A DNA stretch of 64,000 nucleotides from Sedimentitalea todarodis. Lineage in GTDB: Bacteria; Pseudomonadota; Alphaproteobacteria; Rhodobacterales; Rhodobacteraceae. The DNA lies in the NCBI RefSeq assembly GCF_032595355.1, contig NZ_JASMWN010000014.1:62001-126000 (forward strand), in the 5' to 3' direction. The position numbers were made by a program, and so were the translations under genes. The notes beneath the pieces are model-generated. The model was given only the letters and a program-made list of their open reading frames with translations. It did not search any database and was not told where the DNA came from. Positions within the stretch are counted from its first letter, which is position 1; each line of letters starts with the position of its first letter. Below, piece after piece: positions 37,246-46,902 of this stretch.

Positions 37246-39006
37246 ATGTCCGACGCGCCGGCGACACGTCAGGGAACAATTGTTTCCGCTCCAGTTACCG
37301 ATGAGGCGGCGCGGCAGCAGCTTCAGCGCATCCTCGCCTCACCCACCTTCACGAGATCGGCACAAAGGCGCGCGTTCCTGACCCATGTGGTCGAGAACAC
37401 GGTTTCCGGCAACTTTGATGCGCTGCGGGGCGATGAGATCGCCGTCGCGGTGTTCAATCGTGGCGACGATTTCGACCCGCAGTGCGATCCGGTGGTTCGG
37501 ATCGAAGCGCGCCGCCTGCGCAAGGATCTGGATGATTATTTCGCGGTTGCCGGGGCGAATGATCCCGTGCTGATCGCGATTCCCAAAGGCGGGTATCGCG
37601 CGACGATCACGTGGCGTGAGGGCACAGAGCGCTCCGTCCCGGCGGCGCCAATCCCGCCCGAGGCGGCAAGGACCGACCCAAACAAATCTTATCTGCCGAG
37701 ACTTGGAATCTCTGCCGTCGCTGTCGCCGCACTGGTTGTACTTGGCATTGTGGTTCTTGGCTTGTGGCCGGACCGGACGCCACCGGAACCACTCGGCCCG
37801 CCCGGTCTTGCCGTGGCCCCGTTCGAAGCGCGCAGTTCAACACCCGAGGATACATTCTTTGCACATGGCTTGTCGGATCAGGTCGTCAACGACTTGCAGC
37901 CTTTCGGCACCATCCGCGTCTTTGCGTTGCCCGAGGAACGTATCGCGACGACGTCAACCAATCTCAAAGCGCTCAATACCGAATACGGGATCGAATACAT
38001 TCTGACCGGCACCTATCGTGGTCTCTTGGATGGCAGTTCTGGTCGTTTGGTGGCGCAATTGCTGCGCACCGATGGCGAGGTCGTCTGGAGCCACGACTAT
38101 GACATCGCACGCGACGCGGCCAACTTCATCTCGGTGCAAGATCGGCTGGCTGCGGACATTGCCGTGCAGCTCGGCCAGATCTACGGAGTCGTCACGGTCG
38201 ACTTGACCGGCCGGATCGGCACACGGAACGCGCCAAGCGACGAGACCTTTGCCTGCCTGCTCCAGGCACATGAATACCGTCGGACCGTTGCGTCGAGCCT
38301 GCGGGGGAGCGTTGCCGAGTGCGTCGAAGTCGCCGTAAAGCGCGACCCGCAGAATGCCGAAGCCTGGGCCATGGCCGGGTTCATCAGACGGGATCAGGCA
38401 GTGATGGAGAAGCAAGACGAGGTAACGCGTCAGGCGAAACTTGACAGCGCACTGAAGGCTGTGGAGCGGGCCATCGAACTGGACCCCTTGAGCATTGCCG
38501 CCCTTCAGGCCCATGCCGCCATTCTCCAGTCCACCGGAGACTTTGATGGAGCTGAGGCGACGATCCGCAAGGCGCTGGAACTCAACCCGAACGATCCAGA
38601 GACGCTGCATCAGTTGGGCTGGCGGTTGGCGGTGCGCGGCCGGTTTGAAGAGGGCGTGGGGTATATCCGCGAGGCGATTGCCCGATCCATCGATCCGCCG
38701 GCGCGCTACTACAACCTCGTGGCGATCGACGACCTCATGGCGGATGACTATGAAGAGATGCTGTCCTCGGCCGAGATCAGCGCGTCAGGCGGCTCTGCCG
38801 TGGGGCTGGCCCTCGCAGCCATCGCCCAAACCCGAGCGCAGTCCGGCTCGGCCCTGGCCGCACAGGCTGCTCTCGCTCAACTGGCTGCGTCCCGGACCCT
38901 GATGGCAACGTCCCCGCTTGAATACATGAGCCAATACGGAACACGCGAGGACATTATGGACAAGATCATAGCCGGAATGATCGAAGCAGGCTGGACACGG
39001 CCATAG
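37246..39006 (+). CDS. Membrane-anchored TPR regulator-like protein
   Basis: A GGAGGAAC site precedes the ATG at 37246. The N-terminal 100 residues (RRAFLTHVVENTVSGNFDAL, GDDFDPQCDPVVRIEARRLR) match a winged-helix-like domain found in CadC-like regulators. A single membrane helix (LGISAVAVAALVVLGIVVLG, near 160-180) is followed by a TolB/FlgO-like domain (VAPFEARSSTPEDTFFAHGL, EYILTGTYR) and TPR repeats (about 390-520). It is divergent from the DUF1254 genes and may sense an envelope signal and control them; that link is inferred from position. Confidence 0.75.
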   Translation: MSDAPATRQGTIVSAPVTDEAARQQLQRILASPTFTRSAQRRAFLTHVVENTVSGNFDALRGDEIAVAVFNRGDDFDPQCDPVVRIEARRLRKDLDDYFAVAGANDPVLIAIPKGGYRATITWREGTERSVPAAPIPPEAARTDPNKSYLPRLGISAVAVAALVVLGIVVLGLWPDRTPPEPLGPPGLAVAPFEARSSTPEDTFFAHGLSDQVVNDLQPFGTIRVFALPEERIATTSTNLKALNTEYGIEYILTGTYRGLLDGSSGRLVAQLLRTDGEVVWSHDYDIARDAANFISVQDRLAADIAVQLGQIYGVVTVDLTGRIGTRNAPSDETFACLLQAHEYRRTVASSLRGSVAECVEVAVKRDPQNAEAWAMAGFIRRDQAVMEKQDEVTRQAKLDSALKAVERAIELDPLSIAALQAHAAILQSTGDFDGAEATIRKALELNPNDPETLHQLGWRLAVRGRFEEGVGYIREAIARSIDPPARYYNLVAIDDLMADDYEEMLSSAEISASGGSAVGLALAAIAQTRAQSGSALAAQAALAQLAASRTLMATSPLEYMSQYGTREDIMDKIIAGMIEAGWTRP

Positions 39007-39357
39007 GCGAGAGGATTTTAGGTGGGCGCATCGCAACCACATCGTGTCGCAGGCGATTTGGATTTGTGGAATCAGTCTCGCCTTCTTCAAGTCACCAGAC
39101 CAGAGAGGATTTAGCTGCCGTCGGGTGGCGCCCGGGCGATCTGATCAACTCACCCTTCAGTACGAAAACGGCCCCACTCAGTCCTCGTCATCCTCACTTT
39201 GGTGCAGCTTCCACCAATATCAGAACGAGCATGTCTTCGCGTGTTCAAACCCAATCAACGAAAGATTTGGCTGAACTGGGTTTTCAAACAGCCTCTGGAC
39301 AGAAACGTATAGGGATCGATCACAAACGACGTGAATTCCATTGGTTCGATGACTGAA
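39007..39357. other. Intergenic region, no supported gene
   Basis: A 96-codon frame (39066-39356, plus) exists but has Ser/Pro-rich unstructured content, no ribosome-binding site and no family match. No repeats or strong hairpins were seen. Confidence 0.4.
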
Positions 39358-40014
39358 TCACGGCCTGCACAGGGCTTGGTTGGTCACCGTCTCGATCAGT
39401 GCGATTTCGGAAAGCGGCATGATCATGATTGGCTGCCGTGGCGCCCTTGTGCTCATGTAGCCAGCGTATGCATAAAGATACCGTCGATCCATGAAGACTT
39501 TCCGCAGGCAGGTCGAGGCGCCGAGATTGCCACGAACGACGAAGACATCATTGAGAGGACTATCCTCTCGTGCAACGACCCTGATCCGAACAAAGTTCTG
39601 GTAATTTTGCTCGAACAGTTCAGGAACCTGTCGTCCGGCGCGAACCGCACCGATCTGCGCAGCACCAACAAGCATCAAAAGTGCCAGAACCGAAGCCACA
39701 AGTAGTAAGACTGGACTACCTCGCATCCCAAGGGATCTGTGTGCGAGGAAAAGGCCAACTCCAATAGCTGCCGCGAAAGCAAAGATTGTCAGAACCCCGT
39801 CCCTGAAGACCCAGAGGGCGAAGCCCGAGTAAGTCGATGTATCGAGACCATCAATCGCCGCAAGATTCAGGCCGAGTTCGGCAAAGTATCTATCCGCATA
39901 GGACCAGCCAGCGAGGAAGACGAGTGCTCCGAGATAAAGCGAAGCAAGCCCCGCCTTGATGATGAGTATAACGACACCCGAAAGAGCCGCTGAATCGTCT
40001 ACTTCGTCAGTCAA
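39358..40014 (-). CDS. Membrane protein partner next to the TPR-CHAT gene
   Basis: A TTG at 40014 fits as the start: it overlaps the upstream gene's stop by 8 nt and gives LTDEVDDSAALSG before the first helix. About three membrane helices (near 11-32, 65-87 and 96-117) precede a soluble domain with a Cys pair in GASTCLRKVF and NQALCRP. A longer frame upstream would run through the neighbouring gene in another frame and is not preferred. No family is recognised. Confidence 0.65.
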   Translation of the reverse strand: MTDEVDDSAALSGVVILIIKAGLASLYLGALVFLAGWSYADRYFAELGLNLAAIDGLDTSTYSGFALWVFRDGVLTIFAFAAAIGVGLFLAHRSLGMRGSPVLLLVASVLALLMLVGAAQIGAVRAGRQVPELFEQNYQNFVRIRVVAREDSPLNDVFVVRGNLGASTCLRKVFMDRRYLYAYAGYMSTRAPRQPIMIMPLSEIALIETVTNQALCRP

Positions 40015-40363
40015 CGGCCTCTTCCTCGCGCAAGGGACCGGAGTCCGGAAGCCTCGGAATGTCCTCCGAGCAGGCATTGCCTGGCTCACATGCAATCGCG
40101 GTACAGGGGTTGCAAGCGCCAGTCCCTGCCTGCACGCGACCAAACTCGGCTTGATTCTGGATCGCTTCTCGAGACTGCAGGTCCGCTGTCTGGCAGACCA
40201 CTCGCTCGGCAGCACGGTTCGGGATTGAACGCGCCTCGCAGCCATAACGAACGATATCTTGGGTCACCGCATGTGCGAGGCAAAAGCAGGATTCCTGCGC
40301 ATAACCCCCGCTGTTCCAAACCGCAGCAGATAAAGATGCAATCAGAGTTAGTGACATACGCAT
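40007..40363 (-). CDS. Secreted Cys-rich protein next to the TPR-CHAT gene
   Basis: The start MRMSLTLIASLSAAVWNSGG gives a signal peptide ending near YAQES. The mature 95 residues hold eight Cys (CFC, YGCEAR, VVCQT, ACNPCTAIAC, NACSED), probably forming disulfides. It is divergent from the TPR-CHAT gene, 88 bp away, and overlaps the membrane protein gene downstream. No family is recognised. Co-occurrence with an exported CHAT protein makes it a candidate partner or substrate. Confidence 0.6.
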   Translation of the reverse strand: MRMSLTLIASLSAAVWNSGGYAQESCFCLAHAVTQDIVRYGCEARSIPNRAAERVVCQTADLQSREAIQNQAEFGRVQAGTGACNPCTAIACEPGNACSEDIPRLPDSGPLREEEAVD

Positions 40364-40451
40364 TGGCAACTCAATCTTCGAGATTTGGCCAAACACCCGA
40401 TTCGTGAGAGTATAGCCATGCCTGTTTCAATTCATAGGGGAGTCAGAAATC

Positions 40452-43400
40452 ATGACCCCGCGCGTGTTTTTCGCGGCTTTTGTGGCCGTCGCGTTTGGTT
40501 CGAACTATCCCTGCGCCGCACAAAGTGTGCCGGACAGCATCGCGACGGCGAATGCGGCAATCATGGAGGCCTACGAACTCGGGGATATTGCCGAGGCAAC
40601 TGACTTGGCCGTTTCTACGCTCGCACAGGCGGAAGCGACACTTGGCGCCGAGCATCCTGACACCCTAACCAGTGCCGATAATCTTGCCCTTCTGTACCAG
40701 AGCATGGGGCGTCATGCAGACTCCGAAAGACTACACCGCCGCGCTCTGGATGCCCGCAAACGTGTGCTCGGACCGGAACACCCCGACACACTTACCAGCA
40801 TCGACAATCTTGGCCTGCTATATGCGAACATAGGGCGGTATGGCGACGCCGAAGCGTTCCACCGAAGCGCCCTCGAGGCCCGCGAACGCGTGCTTGGCGC
40901 GGAGGCATCCGACACCATCGATAGTGTCAACAACCTTGCCGTTCTCTACGACAGCATGGGGCGTTTCGCAGAAGCCGAACCACTCTATCGCCAGGCCCTT
41001 GACGCAAGCGAGCGAGTGCTCGGTCCCGGGCATCCATATACACTGATCAGCATCGCCAACTTCGCAGCCCACTACGCGAATACGGGGCGCTTTACGGACG
41101 CCGAACGCCTCTATCGTCGCGCTCTGGAGGCCAGCGAGCATGCGCTTGGTCCCGACCACCCCGCAACGATCCTTAGCATCGGCGACCTTGCCAATTTCTA
41201 TCAGGCTAACGGGCGCTATGTAGAGGCTGAACCGCTTTATCTCGATACGCTCGAGGCCCAGAAACGCGGACTCGGTCTCGAGCACCCCGACACTCTAACC
41301 AGCTTCAATAATCTTGCTTTGTTGTATCAGAAAATGGGACGCTATTCCGAGGCCGAGCCGCTCTACGACCGCGCGATCGAGGTGCAGGAACGTGTCCTCG
41401 GTCCCGAGCACATCGATACCCTCCTGAGTGTCGGCAACCTCGCGCTGCTCTATCAGGTCACCGGGCGTCACTCCAAAGCTGAGCCATTCTACCGGCGTGT
41501 TCTCGAGACACATGAGCGCCTGCTCGGTGTTGAACATCTCGACACGCTCACAAGTATCAACAACCTCGCGAGCCTCTACGACAGCATGGGGCGCTACCGT
41601 GAGGCCGAACCGCTTTACCGTCAAGCACTCGAAGTCCGAGAGCGTGTACTCGGTGTTGAGCATCGCGATACACTCAACAGCATAGCCAACCTTGCCGCCT
41701 TAAATGAAAGCATAGGTCGCTATGCCGAGGCCGAGGTGCAGCATCGGCGCGTCCTTCAATTGCGCGAACGCGTGTTGGGCATGGAGCATCCAGAGACCCT
41801 GGTAAGTATCAACAACCTCGCCGGCCTGTATGCGAGCACCCGGCGCTACGCTGAGGCCGAGCCGCTCTATCAACGCGCACTCGAGACTAAAGTTCGCGTG
41901 CTTGGCCCGGAACATCCAGGCACGCTCATCAGCATAAACAACCTCGCCACGCTTTATGAAAGCACTGGGCGGCTTGCTAAGGCCGAGCCGCTCTTCCGCC
42001 GAGCGCTGGAGGCGCAAGAGCGAGTGCTCGGCGCTGAGCATCCTGATGCACTGGCGAGCGTCAGCAATCTCGCCGGCCTCTACACGCGCACCGGGCGTTT
42101 TGCGGATGCCGAGTTGCTGTACAGGAGGGTGCTCGAAACAAGCGAACGCGTATTGGGCAAGGAACATCCCCTGATGCCCGCAAGCGCAGCCAACCTTGCG
42201 GCGCTCTATGAGAGCACCGGGCGTTTTGCTGAGGCTGAGCCCCTCTACCGCCATGCATTGGAGGCGCAAGAACGTATTCTTGGCTCGGACCATCCCGCGA
42301 CAATCAATACACTCGGTAAACTTGCGATCCTTCTTGTCCAAACCGACAGGTCTGAGCAGGCGCTTGTCGTGTTACGCTCTCTCGACTTTCGGCTTGGGCA
42401 GTGGCTAAACGTCGAGGTTGGCACCACACGCGAAGCGGCACGCAAACGTCAGATCATCACGCTTGAAAGCAAATTCCAGGCAATTAGCTTCAGCTTGGCG
42501 TTACAATATCCGTCCGAGGCCTCGGTGCACTTCGCCGCTGATCTTGCGCTGAAGTGGAAAAAGCGTCTCGCCCAGGACGAAGCTCTTCTTGGCAACATCG
42601 CCCGCGAGCGCGACGAACCCGAGTTTCTTGAGGCCATCGCCGCTGTTCGTTCTGGCCGACGGGCACTCTCGAACGTCGCCTTCGACGAAAACGCTTCTCC
42701 CACGGACAAGAGACAGTTCCGCGAAGCACTTGAGAACGCCGAGGCGGACCTGCGCGCCCGATCCAGCCGTTTTCGCGACTACCTTACCGCTCAGGCTGCC
42801 ACTGCCGAAACGGTGAGTCTGGCGCTTCAGGATGACGCAGCGCTCATAGAATACCGATTTTTCGAGCCATTTAACTTCGAAGATGACACATATGATCCGC
42901 TCCGGCTTATCGCGTTGGTGATGCGTGCTGACGCAGCTCCCGCGCTGGTGGACCTCGGCGAGGCCCAAGTGTTTTTCGCGCTTTATGCGGGCGTCGTCGA
43001 CGCCGATCTGCGACAAGCCAAGAAGGTTGGCTTCACTGACTTGATGCATTTTGGCAGCGACCGCCTGATCGCGCCGCTTTTGCCACGTCTTTCCGGCATC
43101 GACACGCTCTACATCGCGCCCGATGGGCCGCTCCAAGCTGTTCCTTTCGAGGCGTTCGTGGATGACAATGGCCACCATCTCATCCAACGCTTCGAGGTGC
43201 ACATGCTGCAGACCGGCCGTGATCTCGTCGGCCGCGGTCACCGACCTGGCGGCAAGGGCCTTGTCGCGCTCGGCGGCATCGACTTCGGTGAGACGGCGGT
43301 CGCCGTCGCCGCGGCGTCCCTGCTCCCACCGACCGAGAAACGCGCCGCTCTTGATGCCACCCGTGCACAGTTCGCCGGATTTCCGCCGCTCTCGGCGACA

Positions 43401-44012
43401 CTAGCGGAGGTCACCTACATCGGAGACGCATACAGCGCCTACCGATCCGGCGAGCCAACTCCGATCGTGCTGACCGGTAGGGAGGCGACCGAGGCCGCCG
43501 TCAAGTCGCTCGCGCTGCCGCCACGGGTGTTGCACTTCGCGACCCACGGCTTCTACCTCGCCAGCGGAACGATCGAAGGGCGTCCGCTGCTCCAGTCCGG
43601 CATCACCCTCGCAGGCGCGAACCAAGCATTGCGGGGTGCCACCGGACCCGATGAAGAGAACGGCGTCCTTCACGCGGTTGAGGTTCAGACCCTGAACCTT
43701 TTTGGTACCGAGTTGGTCGTGCTCTCGGCCTGTGCTACCGGCCAGGGTGTGATCGACTATTCCGAAGGGCTCGAGGGCCTGCCCCGCGCCTTCTTTGTGG
43801 CTGGGGCGCAGAATGTGCTCGCGGCGCTCTGGTCTGTCGGCGACACTGCCGCCCTCAACTTTATGCAACGCTTCTACGAGAACTGGCTCGCCCAAGAGGT
43901 CAGCAACCCGTCCGCCGCCCTGCGTCAGACCAAGCTCTGGTACATCAGCCAGACAGACGCGCGCGTTGCCGATCCGCAGAATTGGTCGCCCTTCGTTCTG
44001 TTCGAGGGATGA
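40452..44012 (+). CDS. Exported TPR-CHAT protein (caspase/separase-like)
   Basis: GGGGAG lies upstream of the ATG. The first 23 residues form a signal peptide. From about 45 to 630 there are around fourteen 42-residue kinesin-light-chain-type TPR repeats, each with a unit like GRYAEAEPLYRRALE followed by LGPEHPDTLTSINNLA. The C-terminal third is a CHAT domain with the catalytic His in FATHGFY (H1032) and Cys in LSACATGQG (C1094), followed by GLPRAFFVAGAQNVLAALW. CHAT proteases are clan CD cysteine peptidases; several act in immunity or cell-death systems. The export signal is unusual for that and suggests a periplasmic or surface role. Confidence 0.9.
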   Translation: MTPRVFFAAFVAVAFGSNYPCAAQSVPDSIATANAAIMEAYELGDIAEATDLAVSTLAQAEATLGAEHPDTLTSADNLALLYQSMGRHADSERLHRRALDARKRVLGPEHPDTLTSIDNLGLLYANIGRYGDAEAFHRSALEARERVLGAEASDTIDSVNNLAVLYDSMGRFAEAEPLYRQALDASERVLGPGHPYTLISIANFAAHYANTGRFTDAERLYRRALEASEHALGPDHPATILSIGDLANFYQANGRYVEAEPLYLDTLEAQKRGLGLEHPDTLTSFNNLALLYQKMGRYSEAEPLYDRAIEVQERVLGPEHIDTLLSVGNLALLYQVTGRHSKAEPFYRRVLETHERLLGVEHLDTLTSINNLASLYDSMGRYREAEPLYRQALEVRERVLGVEHRDTLNSIANLAALNESIGRYAEAEVQHRRVLQLRERVLGMEHPETLVSINNLAGLYASTRRYAEAEPLYQRALETKVRVLGPEHPGTLISINNLATLYESTGRLAKAEPLFRRALEAQERVLGAEHPDALASVSNLAGLYTRTGRFADAELLYRRVLETSERVLGKEHPLMPASAANLAALYESTGRFAEAEPLYRHALEAQERILGSDHPATINTLGKLAILLVQTDRSEQALVVLRSLDFRLGQWLNVEVGTTREAARKRQIITLESKFQAISFSLALQYPSEASVHFAADLALKWKKRLAQDEALLGNIARERDEPEFLEAIAAVRSGRRALSNVAFDENASPTDKRQFREALENAEADLRARSSRFRDYLTAQAATAETVSLALQDDAALIEYRFFEPFNFEDDTYDPLRLIALVMRADAAPALVDLGEAQVFFALYAGVVDADLRQAKKVGFTDLMHFGSDRLIAPLLPRLSGIDTLYIAPDGPLQAVPFEAFVDDNGHHLIQRFEVHMLQTGRDLVGRGHRPGGKGLVALGGIDFGETAVAVAAASLLPPTEKRAALDATRAQFAGFPPLSATLAEVTYIGDAYSAYRSGEPTPIVLTGREATEAAVKSLALPPRVLHFATHGFYLASGTIEGRPLLQSGITLAGANQALRGATGPDEENGVLHAVEVQTLNLFGTELVVLSACATGQGVIDYSEGLEGLPRAFFVAGAQNVLAALWSVGDTAALNFMQRFYENWLAQEVSNPSAALRQTKLWYISQTDARVADPQNWSPFVLFEG

Positions 44013-44170
44013 ACTCGTCAACGATCGCAGGAAGTCGTGATCATGACTTTAGGTAGTATCGCAAAGTTTCCGCCGCGCCTAAATTGACGCTGCTAAAACC
44101 CCCGCGTCTACGTCGGCGACGCCCGATGCATTGCCTTAAGAGAGATTGGCCTTTCAACAACACAGCGCGG

Positions 44171-44253
44171 CCCCTGACAAAAGCGCCACATCTTCGGGGG
44201 ATTCCGCACGTCCGGAGGTGACCCAAGAAGGCATCCGGGGTATGGTCTCAGGT
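44171..44253 (-). pseudogene. N-terminal fragment of a DUF1403-family gene
   Basis: On the minus strand the sequence reads PETIPRMPSWVTSGRAE followed by DVALLSGAAL and a stop. It is the same family and nearly the same DNA as the longer remnant at 54524-54800 (over 80 bp in common). It marks a duplicated, decayed segment. Confidence 0.55.
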
Positions 44254-44314
44254 GTGACTTAGCACTTAAAGCCAATAACTTGATCGATATGTTTTCAATG
44301 CGTTAGCTCATCAC

Positions 44315-44614
44315 TTAAATCTGAGAATTGGCAGTTAATTTGAGAATCGCCGCTGGACTTTGGCACCTAATTTGAGAATCGTGGCTCCGAATTCATTCCC
44401 GGACTCTGCCATGACCGAACCGCTCCTCGACGACATAGAGCAAGACCTTCGGGGAGAGGCCTGTCGCCGAATGGGTGCGATCCGCGAGTTTCTGAAGGGC
44501 AATCCCGGTCAGTCTACTGAGGCAGATGCTGCCGGTCTTTCTTCCGAACGGGAACTCAGCCACCCCGACAAATGCAACCGATGTGAAATCAGGGGCTGAT
44601 GATTCTCAGGTTAG
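44315..44614. mobile_element. Remnant of a Tn5053/Tn552-like transposon
   Basis: Three direct repeats with the core AATTTGAGAATCG lie at 44315-44330 (diverged), 44335-44350 and 44367-44382. An inverted copy, GATTCTCAGGTTAG, closes the other side at 44601-44614. Repeated short binding sites near the ends are typical of TniA/Mu-type transposons. Only about 300 bp remain. Confidence 0.45.
44411..44599 (+). pseudogene. N-terminal stub of a TniA-like transposase
   Basis: The frame MTEPLLDDIEQDLRGEACRR then MGAIREFLKGNPGQSTEADA resembles the N-terminus of Mu-type DDE transposases and then degenerates (HPDKCNRCEIRG). No catalytic domain remains. It lies between the repeats of the transposon remnant, which supports the assignment. 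Confidence 0.4.
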
Positions 44615-44741
44615 AGTGCTAAATTTCGCCGGAATGAACGCATTCTTACAGTTAACTGCTAAGCGACACAGGAAGTGGGTGTCAGCCAAGTCCTTGAGAA
44701 CATGAGGATAGTGAACGACACACCGGCTGACGCCGGTGGCA

Positions 44742-45122
44742 TCATTTGGAGGAATGTAATTCCAGATACTGCAGGACGATATCGTCGATGACATTCCCAG
44801 ACGTGGTGGAGAAGTAGCCACGGGCCCAAAACCGCCTGCCCCAGTAGCGCTTGCCCAACTCTGGGAACTCCATTTGGATGCGGCGCGATGATCGGCCTTT
44901 GATGCGCTGCATGACGTCAGACAGCGATTGCTTGGGCGGGATCGACAGAAACATATACACGTGATCTCGCACCAAAACGCCGCGCACAATATGTACCCCC
45001 ATCTCATTGCAGGTCTGCATGATGATCTCCCGGATACGCGCGCGCATCCGTCCCCGTAGAACTTTGTACCTATACTTTGTGGCCTATACGACATGGAATC
45101 TGTGGTAAAATCGCGTGTTTGC
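44742..45122 (-). pseudogene. IS200-type transposase with two lesions
   Basis: The frame TRFYHRFHVV meets a TAG (45084-45086) where IS200 transposases have a conserved Trp, then continues ATKYRYKVLRGRMRARIREI to the C-terminus. The metal-binding motif reads RDHVYMFLS, so the second His of the HUH motif is Tyr. The catalytic Tyr region LQYLELH is kept. The two changes make activity unlikely. Confidence 0.7.
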
Positions 45123-45125
45123 GGA

Positions 45126-45319
45126 CAGCGACATGGCGCCAGCCTGCCTTCCAGCGGCGCGAATACCATGAATAGGTTGGCCACACCGTTGCGTTCGTAC
45201 TCATAGTCAAACCGCGCGGGCTGGCCTGGCTGCATGGGGACCGGCGCGCGGGTTTCTTTGGTCAGTTGTTTGGAGGTCTCGTCCAAGCAGACCAGCGGGC
45301 GTGCTGGATCGTGTGGGCT
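45126..45319 (-). pseudogene. Fragment of another IS630-family transposase
   Basis: The minus-strand frame holds DPARPLVCLDETSKQLTKET and FDYEYERNGVANLFMVFAPL, the first part of the DDE domain of a different IS630 subgroup. It is cut at the IS200 remnant and upstream at about 45320. The IS200-type element probably landed next to or within it. Confidence 0.6.
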
Positions 45320-46000
45320 TGGGTCCCTGCCCTTTCGGGCTGAGGCGTGGGGCATCCCATAGTCGGACCCTCCTTTTTTGGTGAAGCGGTCGGGTCTGAT
45401 GCCTCCATCCGCCAGTGGCAGAGCCTCGTCTGGTTTGACTGACGAAATGCCCATGCATTTCGGCTGGGCGAAGCAGCAAGGGCGGAGCCTGACCTGCGGC
45501 CGGACCCGAAACTCAGACAGGGGGCCAAGGGCTGAATATTGGGGGACCGCCCATGGGCCGGGGAGCCGATGTTCTGCCCGCCGGCTGACACGCTTGCGCG
45601 GCATCACAACCCCTGTTGAGGGGCGGTGCCGAATGGCAGGCGGACCTATCAAATGGGTAAATCCCGACGTACACGGAGCGAAGCGGAGGGTGCGGCGCCC
45701 ACTAAACCCTCGATCCCGCGCGTCAAGCGGGATCACATCCGATGGATCATTGCCTCGTCCCAGTGATCATAACCCGAATAGCCGGATCACCGCGGCTAGG
45801 CCTGATCATTCTCGATCAAGAGGGGGACGATTCCGATATCAGGTTGGAAAACATCGAACTGGTTTACACTCATTTCGCGACCACAGATCTCGCACGCCAT
45901 CGCACGCCCGGCTTAGATACGTTACCATTCGGGGGTCAGATAGTGTTGTTGTACTTTGCTGCCTGCGGAGGTCATGCAGTACGGAATCGGGTTTGGGCAC
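45320..46000. other. No supported gene
   Basis: Several frames are open but none has family similarity or a start signal. The stretch may be decayed mobile DNA between the IS remnants and the DUF1624 gene. Confidence 0.4.
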
Positions 46001-46759
46001 ATGAGTATTCAAAGCGGTGGAATTGAAACGAAGCGTGCCTCCGCACCGACAGGATCGCACCGTTTGCTATCGATCGACATCGGACGCACAGTTTCCTTGT
46101 TCGCGATGGTCATCTTTCATCTGGCATGGGATCTCACGATGTTCGGATTCCTTCCGGCCGACGCAATGCAGGCAGTTGCGTGGAGGGTCTTTGCCTGGAC
46201 TATCGCCGGGAGTTTCTTGTTTCTTTCCGGTGTCAGCCTGTGGCTGGCTCATGGTGACGCCATTCGATGGCGGGCATTTCTGCGCCGCCTGGGCATTCTC
46301 CTGTTGGCCGCGATTGCCGTATCAGCGGCAACACGCCTGGCGATGCCGCATGCTTGGGTGCGGTTCGGGATCCTGCATTCCATTGCCGTCTCGACAACCA
46401 TCAGCCTGTTGTTTCTTCGGGTCCCGGTCGCAGTATTGGCGGTGGCCTCCGTGGCGGCGCTGCTGGCGGGACGAATCGACGTAGCCGCCTTCGATGGACC
46501 AGCCTGGCTCTGGACTGGGCTTGGTGCAAGCCGCCCTCGCATGCTGGACTACGAGCCGATATTTCCCTGGCTCGGAGTCTGCCTTGCGGGTCTTCTGTTC
46601 GCACGCTTATTCGCGGGAAGGTGGCGCGCTCCAGCCCGACCGCCGAGCACAATCCAGAGTGTTCTGGCATGGCCCGGGCGAAACAGCCTTGCTTTCTACC
46701 TGTTGCACCAGCCGATCCTGTTCGGGGCCGTCTGGCTGGCAAGCAGCGTCTCGCAGTAG
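46001..46759 (+). CDS. DUF1624 membrane protein (heparan-alpha-glucosaminide acetyltransferase-like)
   Basis: The 252-aa protein opens with RLLSIDIGRTVSLFAMVIFHLAWDL, in which Asp-Ile-Gly-Arg and the helix-borne His are DUF1624 hallmarks. About seven helices follow, with YEPIFPWLGVCLAGLLFARL and GRNSLAFYLLHQPILFG near the end. Related enzymes move acetyl groups across membranes onto sugars. The substrate here is unknown. The ATG at 46001 was chosen by the fit of the N-terminus to the family. Confidence 0.8.
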   Translation: MSIQSGGIETKRASAPTGSHRLLSIDIGRTVSLFAMVIFHLAWDLTMFGFLPADAMQAVAWRVFAWTIAGSFLFLSGVSLWLAHGDAIRWRAFLRRLGILLLAAIAVSAATRLAMPHAWVRFGILHSIAVSTTISLLFLRVPVAVLAVASVAALLAGRIDVAAFDGPAWLWTGLGASRPRMLDYEPIFPWLGVCLAGLLFARLFAGRWRAPARPPSTIQSVLAWPGRNSLAFYLLHQPILFGAVWLASSVSQ

Positions 46760-46902
46760 TAAAACCGACGCGACTGCGCCGGTAGCAAAGGTTGAGGCGG
46801 TGTTCCCATCGCTGCGTCGGTCTGGCTGGCAATTGCAAGCTGCACCTTCACACACGCCGGCATGACCGTGACATCCCAAAGTTGCAGTGACGCGACAAGC
46901 GC

